NCBI RefSeq assembly: GCF_032854445.1
Contig: NC_088301.1
Span: forward strand, 57,116,512 to 57,180,511
Length of the DNA stretch: 64,000 nt
Origin: Liolophura sinensis
Taxonomy: Eukaryota > Mollusca > Polyplacophora > Chitonida > Chitonidae
Reading direction: 5' to 3'
The position numbers and the translations under genes were made by a program. Under the pieces are notes generated by a model, which made no database searches, was not told the origin of the DNA, and saw nothing but the letters and a program-made list of their open reading frames with translations. This document shows, in pieces, positions 47,340 to 58,516 of this stretch (its first letter is position 1; each line of letters opens with the position of its first letter).

Positions 47340-47562
47340 TTAACTGTAAGACTTTGGCTACGTTCCCAAGTGTGTTTAGGGCGTACTCACGTTAAGATGT
47401 GGTAAATATTCAGTCCCGATTTGCTATCAATGGACACTCATAAAACAATTTATAATAGGGTAACACTGAGAATTTAACCGCAATATTTTGGGTACATGCT
47501 CAAATGTGTTTACTCATTTTCAGTCATCGCAAAGAATCAGTGCCCATTTGGTGTCAATGGGG
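47340..47562. repeat. Diverged local duplication
   Basis: Two stretches (about 47340-47432 and 47475-47562) share, in order, 'ttaac.g.aa.a.tttgg.tac', 'caa.tgtgtttac/ag' and 'attcagtc..' then 'gccc..ttgg/ct.tcaatgg'. Similarity is partial, so this is an old duplication or a chance resemblance. Confidence 0.35.
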
Positions 47563-47812
47563 CTCTGTTGCGTATCTCTGGTTTCTCTCATGCAACATTT
47601 TCTGATATCCTAGCACAAACTATAGGTAGTAAATTAAATTTTTGGTGTTATAATTCATACACGAATTGCGACAATGGGTTTGAAAACTTTTCTGTACTGG
47701 AATTTCTAACTAACATAGGATTACAACATTTTCATCGTCGATCATAGCATTGTTGACAGAAAAGACTCCGTATACTTCCAACACAATTTGTCCCTGGTTA
47801 GCAGTTCTTTCA

Positions 47813-48070
47813 GATCCGTGGCTAAGTTGGTTAGCGTGCTAGCGCAGCGGATTTTCCCGCGAGTCTCTGGCCATTGCGGTCGCTGTTAGTTCAAGTCCAG
47901 CTCATGCTGGCTTCCCCTCCGGCCGCCATACGTGGGAAGGTCTGGCAGCAACCTGTTTCTCCCGGGCTCTGCCCGGTTTCCCCCATCATAATGCTGGCCG
48001 CCGTCTTATAAGTGAAATATTCTTGAGTACGGCGTAAAACACTAATGAAATAAATAAATAAATAAATAAA
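47813..48070 (+). mobile_element. Full-length tRNA-derived SINE
   Basis: The head contains a pol III box-A-like 'tggctaagttgg' (47819-47830) and box B 'gttcaagtc' (47889-47897), spaced as in a tRNA. The body has 'tacgtgggaaggtctggcag' and 'ataatgctggccgccgtc', the 3' end has 'ataagtgaaatattcttgag' + 'tacggcgtaaaacac', and the element ends in an (AAAT)n tail at 48048-48070. Related pieces occur at 8958, 15174, 45150, 52205, 55149 and 60966. I recall this tail type from mollusc genomes. It is not a functional tRNA gene. Confidence 0.88.
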
Positions 48071-48476
48071 ATGTTTAAGATTCTTATATTGTCTGTTTGC
48101 TGTCAGAATTGTCGTTCCCTTGACGCAATTTACCGTCAACAGATGTCAACAAAATATGAATAATTTTCACAATGTAGAATTTATTTTATGTTTAATTAAA
48201 TTCTGTAATTAAAGTAGTATTTGTAGCATATCGCTACGTATTTGCTTTATAACTGTAGGATAAATATTAGGACAGTTGCACAAAAGATACTCTGCAGATG
48301 TGAAGATGGGCACCATCCTCTGGTTGTATGCCGAACTACCACCTACATTGTAGATCCACAAAGTGAAAGCTTTACGACTAATTATTCCAAGTGGTTTTGG
48401 TATTTATCCTCATATTCACGCCTATCTGCATGTAGACATTTGTACGGACAAAACAATTTTAGACCCACTCTTGGCA

Positions 48477-48605
48477 TGATTCCGGCCTAATTTCGTACTT
48501 TATGTACGTTCTTATTTCTTTGGTTTTTTCTGTTGCGTATTGTTTTGGGAAATGGCCTTGGATCGTCCATTTTGGCTGACGGCTGGCATAGGAATGTCTG
48601 TTTCG
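48477..48605 (+). repeat. Dispersed repeat family B, copy 3 (partial)
   Basis: 'ttccggcctaatttcgtact', 'ttgttttgggaaatggcctt' and 'tttggctgacggctggcata' correspond to the second half of the copies at 4508 and 13648. A short (TA)n run follows at about 48608-48624. Confidence 0.65.
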
Positions 48606-49117
48606 CATATATATATATATATATTACCTCTGTCAGAATGAAAAACAGCGTTGGCAGTTACTTTTTTATTTGTACAGAATAAATAGTATAGAGTTCAGTA
48701 GAAGTATCAAATGGGGCGATTCATCCACTTAGACGCTTAGCAGCCAGATGTTACGTGGATTGATTAGGCGTAACCAGAGGAATTGGCAAAAAAAAAAACA
48801 ACTATGTTATACTTGTTGCCACATGGAAAAAGCGGCACGGGGCCCAAAATATTCATGTGATTCTATACGTCTAAACAGAAATTCGTGTGTCTGTCCATCG
48901 GTGACCCATGGTAGCACAGTTGTACTACCATTCAACGACGTTGGCAATCTTTCTTAGACGTTCAGCCTAACCGACAAGGCCTCTCTTGACACCTTCTGGC
49001 ATGCGATTGATATTCATCTTTACATGTACATATATAAACGACCTTCTAGCGGTAAATAATCTCTATATAGAGGAAACAATGGAGAAACCCTCCAATTTTG
49101 GTTAAATGAATGCGTAA

Positions 49118-49281
49118 TGTGACCAGTAATCAGGCAGTGACCAGTGATCATGCTGTGGCCAGTAATCTTGCTGTGACCAGTAATCAGGCAGTGACCAGTG
49201 ATCATGCTGTGGCCAGTAATCAGACAGTGGCCAGTAATCAGGCTGTGACCAGTAATCAGGCAGTGGCCAGTAATTAGGCGA
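49118..49281. repeat. 18-bp minisatellite, nine copies
   Basis: Units of the form 'gtgaccagtaatcaggca' alternate with 'gtgaccagtgatcatgct' and 'gtggccagtaatcagaca' variants without indels. Since 18 is a multiple of three, open frames on the minus strand show a six-residue repeat (for example 'DYWSLP'). No start context or neighbouring exon supports translation. Confidence 0.93.
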
Positions 49282-50744
49282 TGTCCGCCATTTTGCTGGT
49301 ATTATAATTCCCATATATTTTCTACATATTTTTAAAAAGTTTCTATATTTTTAAAATTAAAAGCACATATAGACCTATACTGCCATCAAATTTCAGTTTC
49401 TTACCTACAATGGTTTTTGGTCACATGACCTTCAAATATGTATAAAGACACCTTTTCGACTTTGATTGAAATTTACAGCAAAAGTATATATCATAGAAGA
49501 AAAAAGAGATTTGTCTTCTCTAGGCCACACCAGATCTAATTGCGTACTTTTTGTTTCAAGATCAGAAATCGGGAGTCACGTGATACAATCGATAAATAAC
49601 ACGCTTCTACAGTACCAGCCCATTTAAAAAGTTTTTTTCAAACTATGTGCCACCATTAGATGCGCTCATGCATATCAAATTTCAAGACAATAGCAAAAGT
49701 GGCGCTGGAGAGCAAAAATTTTCTAGATTTCCTATGTGTCCAAAATAGTGGCTAAAATGGTTAGCGGTGCGTAGTGTTTAACAGACCATGATGTAACTCA
49801 AGTGATTTGGTAAACAGTGTAAATGCACTAACAACTGTGATTTGCAGTTTTCTAGAAAAAGGACAAACAGTCATTTTCAGAAAAGAAAGAAAAAAGCTGG
49901 TCGTGCTAAAACAATAAGCTCTCATCTTTGAACTTGGAAACCTGTTTAACATGTAGCTTCCACGACTGACAGCGATGGCATGAGTTCAAGCAAAGTATTT
50001 TACATCCCAGTTATTCGAGATAAGACGTGAAAGGAACAGAGAGGATAAAAAGATGGCTAATGCATACATCATAAGCTGGATTCAAAGTCTGGGATGACTG
50101 ACAGATGTGAGTAATATAAGCCCAGTGCTGTCTTGCTAGTGTCATTGGAATCCTGCTACAATGAAATCAAGTGTCGAAAAATTCGTCAGATTCGTCATTC
50201 CGAGGTTTAAGTTATCTAGACAAATTCTTAGTCTAAACGGACATTCGAGTTAACCGATATTTCTGCTGTTTTCATTGATCATCCAAATACTAATTTGCAC
50301 CAAAACGAAAATGGAGAAAGCTTTGCAATAGGCACCTGCACTAATTTGATGTCAGTAGCTTGAGACGTTATCTTGGAGAAGTATCTTTTTTATGAGTTTT
50401 CGATAAAATCCAATATATACGGCAGCAAGGTTAAGCGACTAATCAGCTCAAAGGTAGCAGGGCACAGCTTCAAATCCTTCCTTAACACGTAAGTTTCATG
50501 AATTTCTGACAGAGCGTTTTCGCTAAGAAATACAAAAGATCCCAGGCTCGTGTATAGTGGAAAGAGAGCTTTTCTTGGAAACATGTGTTTGCAGAAGTAT
50601 ATGAACACGTATAAAATTTGATAGATGCGGCCATTGCATTTGCTTACTATTTTATTTTCTAATAAGCCGCCTCAGATTTATTATAGACAATAACATTAAG
50701 TGCGAATGTAAACTATCACAAGAATAAAACATCTATGATTTCTC

Positions 50745-50800
50745 AGAGTCTTGCCCAGAACGTCCATTTTGGTTGATGGCTGGTATGCGATGTCTCCGTC
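50745..50800 (+). repeat. Dispersed repeat family B, fragment
   Basis: 'cttgcccagaacgtccattt' + 'tggttgatggctggtatgcg' matches the end segment of the other family B copies. Confidence 0.5.
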
Positions 50801-51459
50801 TGTTTTGACTCCTGGATTCATGTTGGTGATATTGTCATAGTGTGCCACGTGCATTTGTTTACATCATAGCACATGTATATGTTTACATCACACGATCAGC
50901 TCCCCAGTATTAATATTCAGGACGTTGCAGCATAGCGATTAGCTAATATTACGTAAGTAACATACCTGCTGGACTGGTCAAGATCATGAGGTCAGTTGAA
51001 TAGACTGACTGTCTGAATGGAGACGCTGTTTCGAGTCCTTTTTTTATTTATACTTTCCTACATCAAAAGACGTTAACATAAAAGTATTACAATGTCTATT
51101 TTCTCTAAAGGACAAGACAGTATCTGGCTAAAACATATTTTAATCGAAAGCATTATTCTCAAGCTTTCTAAAAAGTGTCATACTTCATTATTTTAATTAG
51201 ATTTCACTGAATAACATGTAGAGCAAAATGTCAGTACTGCACAAATGGCTGGTGTGAATCCAGGCAGACACCTTGACAATTTTTCTTGTGAAACGCTGTG
51301 TTGTAAGACTGTGCGGCTTAAGCTGTAACGTAGCCTTTAATCTGGAAGTGACATATGATGACAAAGAACTTTTTAGTTAGATATAGCCGACGGGCCATTT
51401 CACATAGAATTGTGGGTCAGGTCTGTATCATTTACTATATGGAAGCTGGTTGCGGCCAA

Positions 51460-51620
51460 CACTAAAGAGCAAAGTTGTGCCAACTTTCGTGTCTCGTGCC
51501 CCGCACTTTCGGGTTTTCGACCTTTTCCCAAGTCGAAAATGCAAAGCTGACTTCGCTTTCGTCCTTTTGATGCGGTCGAAAGCATGAAAGAGCGAAGTTC
51601 CTTCGACTTCGAGTTTCTGC
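51460..51620. repeat. TTTCGA-rich low-complexity patch 1
   Basis: The patch is dense in 'ctttcg', 'ttttcgacc', 'gcgaagt' and their reverse complements, giving several overlapping short inverted repeats in an otherwise CpG-poor area. A similar, larger patch lies at 52630-52890. Its element class is unknown. Confidence 0.6.
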
Positions 51621-52204
51621 TGTTATTATATGCATGAAGTTTAAAGTTACATACACAGATACATTTAGAGCTGTGAGATTTTTTTAACCTCTTAAGGTCC
51701 TGGTAGGATTAAAAAGAACAGTGATTAAGCCTTTCCTTAGTCTTCACTACATGTGGATAAAGTGAATTAAAAACTACAACTTCACATGAAATGCAAAACT
51801 TACGGGTACCCTCAAAAGTAAAACAGAACGAAAATTAAGTGAAACGCATACAGAACAAAAATTGGGAGAAGTTATGAAATAAACATAGATAAATGACTAC
51901 ATAGCCTAAACGCCTGTATTGTATGTTGTGAACGGTACGTAATTGTTAGTAAAAAAATGTAAATTCATGCTTAAATGTGACATAAGTAAGACCCCCTGAG
52001 GAAAACGTCGCTCTGTGTTCCGTGGAAGTGATAGATTATAAGGAGAAATGCCACCTGGCAGCTCTGTCCGGCTGCGCCTAATTATGTGGCACATTCGGTG
52101 ACATGGCATATGTAATCCTCCTTGTTTCGTGTCGGCGCGGTTAATTCCCTGTTGCGGATTGGCCAGTTGTATGGTATTAAAATAAAAAGGCTTTGAACAT
52201 CACA

Positions 52205-52400
52205 CGGGCCGCCTTCGTAGCCGCGCGGTGCAATAACCCAGGAGTCTCCCACCAATGGGATCGCTGTGAGTTCAAGTCCACCTCATGCTGGCTGTACGTG
52301 GGAAGGTCCGCAGCAACCTGCTGTTGGATAATGGGTTTTCGCGAGCCCGGTTTCCCCCCACCATAATGCTGACCGTCGTCGTATAAGTGAAATATTTGTC
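52205..52400 (+). mobile_element. tRNA-derived SINE, second copy, tail lost
   Basis: The head 'ttcgtagccgcgcggtgcaa', box B 'gagttcaagtcc' (about 52268), the body 'gtacgtgggaaggtccgcag' and 'ataatgctgaccgtcgtc', and 'gtataagtgaaatatt' follow the full-length copy at 47813. The final 'gagtacggcgtaaaac' segment and A-rich tail are missing. Confidence 0.8.
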
Positions 52401-52629
52401 TTTATTTCAAAGTCATAGGAAGATTGTGTCTTTTATTTCTCAAGTAACGAACTATCGTCTACAGGGGAAACAGTTATATAGACTTTTCAGTTTACTAAAG
52501 TCATCCAAGGTTATGGATGTATATATAATTTGTAAACAGTTGATCCTCGTTCGTTTTTACACTTAGTCCGACACTCTTGATTGTGGTAGCTTGCTACAGC
52601 ACACTGAGAAAACATGCTGGCCGGAAGTC

Positions 52630-52890
52630 TAAACAGCAGAAACCGGAAGGCTAAAGAGCGAAGTCAACTTCACTCTCTCGAGTTTTCGACTCTTTCAAAA
52701 CGGCGAATGAGCGAAGATAACTTTTCATTTTCGACTTGGGGAAACGCCGAAAACCTGAGGCGAAACTTCGCACTTTCGTGTTTTGGCCTCGAGTTTTGGG
52801 TTTTTGCCCAACACTTTTTCGTGTTTCCGACCTTCGTTCTTTCGCGTTTTCGACCTTTCAGTTATAAGGTCGAAAGTAAGAAAACGCGAG
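52630..52890. repeat. TTTCGA-rich low-complexity patch 2
   Basis: This carries the same vocabulary as 51460-51620 ('gagcgaagt', 'gttttcgac', 'cgcactttcgtgtttt', 'ggtcgaaag'). Both orientations occur in one patch. A 99-codon frame (52614-52913) runs through it but looks like a repeat artefact. Confidence 0.6.
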
Positions 52891-52919
52891 TGGCCATATT
52901 TGGCTTAACATAATATACG

Positions 52920-54870
52920 GACCACCACAGACTTAGTTGATTTGCAAGCCGCGTAACATTCAACAACGCTATCACAAATTATGTCAGACAGTGTAGTTAC
53001 CGTCTCGGCCCAAACAACATTCACCTCCACCAGTAGACCCTTGGCCTACTTAGAGACGCTGTTCAAATTATACAGTACATATTTTGTCGTTCATTTTACC
53101 ATTCAGTCAGCAGTTTCTAAATAACAAATATCAGAGTTAGTAAAATATTCATTCGGGATGCTGAAGGTTGATGGGAATGAGAAAACGGCATCTCACCGGA
53201 CAATGCTTAAAATTAATTAAATCTTATGATATAATTTTATTTTCTTTAAGTTTATTCTTGCATACAAAATAATGTTCTTATTTCTGTTTTCTTTTATAAA
53301 ATACAGTAACATTATTGAAACGCCGTGTTCAAGCCGAGGTGCTTTCGCTGACGTTCGCGTAAAATAGCTCAGTACTGCTTCCGTCTCCTAGAAGCCACCG
53401 CCACAAAACTGAAGCATGAAATTCAGCGACAGTTGAATGCCTAGATAAGCCTCAGTGATACCTAGATTTATTTCCATTTGTTTGAGAACTGACCTTGAAT
53501 CTAGTTGTACAACAATCTTATTGTAATTTTGTAAATATTTAATTCAGTCAAAATCACCAGCACAACCCCTCCCGAGACTACGACCCAGCCGAACCAGGTA
53601 TCGCCGAAGTCCACAACTTCTATTTGCCTTATAGGCTGCTGCTTTAATTGACTATAATACCTTGCTGTGACGCGCTGAAGCCCGTTTCAAGATGAAGTTT
53701 CACTAATCTTTTCCTTGGTTTTGAATAAAACAAAAAAAAAGTATCTAATGCTGGTTTTGAAATGGGGGGGGGGGGATGAAGATTAGTCAGGTGCATGTTA
53801 TCTTCCACTTTAGGAGTTTTCCTCGGGAAAACACGTGCAACCGTGCACTGTTAGTCCTATCGGCTCATTTAAGGCCCTTAACGATAGACTAAAAAGTCAC
53901 TCACTCATCAGCTAACATACTCTTGTAATTCTTAAAAATTATATCAATATCATATGATTTGTCTATTCGCTTTAAAAGTGGTGGTTTATCTTTTATTTAA
54001 ACTCGGGTCCCCCAGGAAACACTTAGCTGAGGTTTCAAGGGGAAGGTTAATTCCCCCACCCCTATTGTTCTAGATAATTCAGATATTTCTACTTAAAAGT
54101 TATTGAAATTAGTGATCTTACAAAGACATTGGCACAAGGCGCAGACTAAATTCTGGTCTTGACTGCTAGGACACTGGATTCCCCGCCCTCAGTGTCTGTA
54201 TAGGCTAACGTCTGCTGAGGAACACTTGTCTTCCAGTAATAGCACGTGCAAATATATGTACGTAACAGGTGAGCACAAGCTTTTCTTTCCCTTAACACAG
54301 GCTCAAACGCGCAATAATTTGAAGGCCCCGCATGGCAATGGACCCTGGCTGGCCCCAGTAGTTGGCTTACATACTACATCTATTCCCCATCCACGCCCTT
54401 TACTCTTTGATTCAGTAAATCAGATGATTTCATGTAGTGTTTAATAGATTCAATGTACTGATGAAAAAGAACCTCTTGCAACTAGATAGGAAATCGTCTC
54501 ATTTCGGTGCAGCAGGGAGGTGAAAATTTTGTCATGCAGAAAAACAAGTAAAACTTACTTGAATATGAAGAACAATTACTGAAGGACATGTCTGAATTGA
54601 AGTGATGCGATTTTGACTTTTTGTTTTTAAAAAGACCAAAGTAGGGACAAACGCAGGTTTTGTTATTTTAAGGCTTTTTCCTGCGGGAATGCCCTTCTTA
54701 ACAGAAATATGATTACGCGAATCAATCATTTCCGCATATTTATAGTTTCTAGTTAGAGAGTGCTAAGCTGTATCGAAGTATCGTGCTGGTTCATGCAACC
54801 ATTTTTTTATAAACCGACAAAAAAAAAAGAAATTTGGGATCTCAGAGGAACTCTACATTCACCATAATAT
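52920..54870. other. Gene-free interval
   Basis: No recognised gene or repeat except a poly-G run near 53765-53776. Confidence 0.5.
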
Positions 54871-54879
54871 TTCATGGCT

Positions 54880-55110
54880 CCTAACGCATTGGTCCAGTGG
54901 TAACATGCGTGCGTTAAAACCCTTGTGTCCAGTGGATAACGAGTTCAATTGCAATATTTACGTACTTTTTTAGTGCTTAACAAAGTGAGGTAAATTTCAA
55001 CCGCGTACCTGGGAAGCCCATGCGTCATTTTGTAGACGATCTGTCACTGTGAGCAGGTTGACAATCGACCTGAGCGACGATTCCCCATCGAGTTGCAAGG
55101 GGCTATTTGT
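54880..55110 (+). mobile_element. Possible tRNA-derived SINE head
   Basis: 'ggtccagtggtaacatgcgtg' (from 54891) resembles box A of a tRNA and 'gagttcaattgc' (about 54940) resembles box B, separated by a tRNA-like distance. The sequence downstream does not match the main SINE family here. It does not fold obviously into an intact cloverleaf, so a relic is more likely than a tRNA gene. Confidence 0.4.
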
Positions 55111-55148
55111 CGAACTTCAGTCAAGAATTGGTGGGATGTCATGTATGA

Positions 55149-55245
55149 TTTATTTATTTATCTGATTGTTATTTTTACGCCGTATTAAAAAAATATTTCA
55201 CTTATGCAACGGCGGCCAGCTCTATGGTGGGAAGAAACCCATCAG
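55149..55245 (-). mobile_element. SINE 3' fragment, minus strand
   Basis: The plus strand shows 'tttatttatttatctgatt', 'ttttacgccgtat', 'aaatatttcacttatgcaac' and 'ggcggccagctctatggtgg', the reverse complement of the 3' half of the full-length SINE at 47813-48070. The tRNA head is missing. Confidence 0.8.
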
Positions 55246-55856
55246 AAAACGGATGAAATTCAGACCCATTCAATGGTTGCTGGTAAACCTTTCCAGGTAC
55301 GACCAGAGATGTGGAAGATTTGATCGACAACGCCATGTTCCGAAGACACTACACTCATTCCGGTCCGTTTCGCTGTAATGTCGTGAGGATATACTGATGT
55401 TGTTCGACTTATACATTTGCACAATGGGGGGGGGAGGGGGAGGGGGCGTTAATTTTATGTAATTTTGTCTAATAAGCGGCTATACTTTTACTTGTTAACT
55501 TATGATGATCACAAGCCCAAGGTAATGATATACCGTCAGACTTTCTGAACATGTATAACTGTATCATTCCACAGCTGACCACCGCTCAAATGTCGGACTT
55601 TGGAATACCTCACAGGAATCTGGGTTTCATGTAATTCCATGAAATTAAGTGGTGGGAACATTCCGATCCAGAAACCTGCGATCTTACATACGGTTAAACT
55701 GTATCACATCTCGTAACTCCACAAATATACGATCCTCCATAGAGGTATTATGATTGGTTGATTTTATGACTGGTCGCAAATTGCCGTTACTCAATCAGTT
55801 GATGTCTAGAGTACGTTTATGATTATGTAGCAAAGTACCATAAAACTGACAGTAAG

Positions 55857-56815
55857 ATGGAGCCAGGCGGCACTGCCGTCATTATGTTGAGGACGGCAAA
55901 GCCAGATGGGACTGCCGTCATGTTTGAGACAAAGGGGACAGGTGAGACTGCCGCCGTCATGTTGGAGATGACTGAGCCGAGCGGGACTGCCGTCATGTTG
56001 GAGACGACAGAGCCAGATGGGATTGCTGTCATCATGTTGGATACGGAGCCAGATGGGATTGCCGTCATCATGTTGGAAACTGGGGCCAGATGGGATTGCC
56101 GTCATGTTGGAAACGGAGCCAGGTAGGACTGCCGTCATCATGTTGAGATTGAGGCAGATGGGATTGCCGTCATCATGTTGGAGACGGCGCCAGGCAGGAC
56201 TGCCGTCATCATGTTGGAAACGGAGCTGGGCAGGACTGCCGTCATCATGTTGGAGACGGAGCCAGGCGGGACTGCCGCCATCATGTTGGAGACGGCGTAG
56301 ACAGATGGGACTGCAGTCACGATGTTGGAGATGGAGCCAGGCAGGACTGGAGTCATCATGTTGGAAACCAGATGGCACTGCCATCATGTTGGAGACGATG
56401 AAGCCAGATGGGACTGCAGTCTTGATAGTTGGAGACGACGGAACCAAGCGGGACTGCCGTCATCATGTTGGATTGGGCGGAACCAGATGGCATTGCCGTC
56501 ATCATATTGTAGAGGACGGAATCAGATGGCACCGCAGTCTAGATGTTGGAGACGGCGGAGCCAGAAGGGACTGTCGCCATCATGTTGGAGAGGATGGAGC
56601 CAGATGGGACTGCAGTCATGATGTTGGAGATGGCGAAGCCAAGCGGGATTGCCGTCATGTTGGAGAGGACGGAACCAGATGGCACTGCAGTCATGATGTT
56701 GGAGACAGCGAAGCCAAGCGGAATTTCCGTCATGTTGGAGAGGACGGAACCTGATGGCATTGTCATGTTGGAGAGGACAGAGCCAGATGGCAATGCTGTC
56801 ATGTTGCAGAGATCA
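55857..56815. repeat. 36-bp minisatellite, about 25 copies, open on both strands
   Basis: Units such as 'ggagccaggcaggactgccg' + 'tcatcatgttggaaac' repeat with lengths mostly in multiples of three (33, 36, 39 bp). As a result long frames stay open on both strands: 56017-56754 on plus (245 codons) and 56447-55806 on minus (213 codons). Their translations are a 12-residue repeat (for example 'SNMMTAVPSGSV'). No signal peptide, splice partner or codon bias distinguishes one frame, so I treat it as a non-coding minisatellite. Confidence 0.9.
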
Positions 56816-56888
56816 TACAGCCTTCACGTAGCCTAAAGACTGACCTCGCATTACGGAGGTTGTGTTTGTTGTTAACCTTCAGTCATCA

Positions 56889-57107
56889 GGCGCCGATTCC
56901 ACAAAGACAATTCTGACTTTAGTCAAAATTTGAAATACAATCTTACAGCTTATTTTTGGGCTTTAGAAATTAAAATTTTGTCCACCTCATCAATGTTATC
57001 TTAAGACAAACGTGCCCAAATTTCAACTTTCAGTAACGAAAAAAAAGTATCGTTAAGAGAATTTAAATTCTCATTTAAGACAGAAACGGCTTTGAGGAAT
57101 CGGCCCT
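56889..57107. mobile_element. MITE-like inverted-repeat element
   Basis: The left end 'ggcgccgattccacaaagac' pairs with the reverse complement of the right end, 'gctttgaggaatcggccc'. Similarity continues more weakly inward ('aattctgactttagtc' against 'ctcatttaagacagaaac'). About 219 bp, AT-rich inside, no coding capacity. It lies just after the minisatellite. Confidence 0.6.
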
Positions 57108-57357
57108 TGGTGTAATAGTTAAGTATCTGTACTTGTATCTGGACACCGTCAAACTTATTTTAGAACTATCCCTAAGTATTACTAAAAATCAGAAGTGAAT
57201 CAACACATTCTTCTGTGTAGTAATTTCATGAGAACTTGGCCTCTCCAACCTCTCAATACTATTTGGCTTACCTACTAACTCCTATACACTCCTAATATAT
57301 GATCGAAAATAAATATGTAAGAAATTTGCCAAAATATACCAAAAGTCATGGTTTACT

Positions 57358-57363
57358 TTTATT
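57358..57363 (-). terminator. Candidate polyadenylation signal of the SOUL gene
   Basis: The plus strand 'tttatt' reads AATAAA on the minus strand, about 980 bp after the stop codon of the SOUL gene. The intervening AT-rich stretch would then be 3' UTR. It is the only AATAAA I noticed in that span. Confidence 0.3.
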
Positions 57364-58341
57364 GTAAGAAAAGAATTTAAATGTACATCTGAGTATTAAA
57401 TACAATTCATACATTGCGAATCTAAAACATTCCACATAAACATATATGTATATATCACATACCCTTGCTAAATGAGACATATTAAAAAAGTCAATGTTTT
57501 TTTATAAAAAATAAAAAAGTTTCCAAAAGATAAAAATAAAAAGAGTCCTCTGTTCCGCAGGTAGTCCAAGCAACATGATTAATGTTTTCTAGACAAAAGA
57601 TATATCTAACTGCAAACATGACCAGAGAGAGTACATAAATATACTTCAAAGTGATGTAATAGCATTGTTTGTGGAGAAGACATGGGTAGAAATCTATGAA
57701 AATTAAAAATCTAACAAAAACGAAAAAACCTTCTAGATAGATGGATATGCAAAACGTAAACTTCGCAAAAAACAAAAAAAAATCCCAAACATTTCTTTTT
57801 GCCACAATAAAACTTTTTTCTATCGTATATTTATACTGGTTTCATGGCACAGTCTCAGAGAGCCAGTGGAGATTAAGTTGATGGTATGTTTCCCGTAAAA
57901 TGTTAAACACACATGACGATAAGATACAATCCACTACTACAGATTTGAGGAACTTGGCCTTATTGTGAGGATACTACATACCTGTACATACAACAATTGT
58001 GATAACTGAAGAGATTTAGTTTTGTAACGTGGAAAAGGGCAATTTAATACAGAGATTAATTCATTTCTAATCAACACCAAAGAGTCATAAAACCCATCTG
58101 AGTCTACCAGTGGAAAAGGCAGCCCTGCAGAAGATGATCTACAAGTCCATAACAATGACAACAATGTTTCTTTACAACATGTAGGTAACAACAGCCTTCA
58201 TTTGTTTGCATCCAATTTTTCCAACTATCCATAACCTGTTAATGTCATTACATTTTCACATCAAGCTTGATATTCTTGAGCTTAAAGCATACATTTATGT
58301 TACATACTTCTGCTTCTTTTTCAGATTTTCCCACAACTGAT

Positions 58342-58516
58342 TTACTCCTCTGCCAAGAACCAGATTTCGTTGTGTCTGTGTAACAGTTGAAAGGGGCTAT
58401 CATATCCAGCAGTGAAGTAATAGTCTTTTACATACGCCTTTCCCTCCAGGGCTTTTGCAAGTTTTCCAGCTTCTTCCAACCACTGATTGATTGAACGGAT
58501 ATAACCAGGAAAGGAC
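58342..58516 (-). CDS. SOUL gene coding exon 4 (C-terminus)
   Basis: Fifty-seven codons and a TAA stop encode residues 154-210: 'SFPGYIRSINQWLEEAGKLA' and the typical C-terminal 'RHNEIWFLAEE'. The acceptor is 'atgcttcag' on the minus strand. It is missed by ATG-based open-frame searches because it begins mid-protein. Confidence 0.95.

Noticed and set aside
47813-47900. Functional tRNA gene
   Set aside because: Box A and box B are present but the sequence continues into a shared SINE body and AAAT tail and does not form an intact tRNA.
49118-49281. CRISPR-like repeat array
   Set aside because: Units are contiguous without unique spacers and the genome is eukaryotic with introns; it is a minisatellite.
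52614-52913. 99-codon plus-strand gene
   Set aside because: It lies over the TTTCGA-rich repeat patch and its translation mirrors the repeated words.
55806-56447. 213-residue protein-coding gene on the minus strand
   Set aside because: The frame is explained by a minisatellite with unit length divisible by three, and the opposite strand is equally open.
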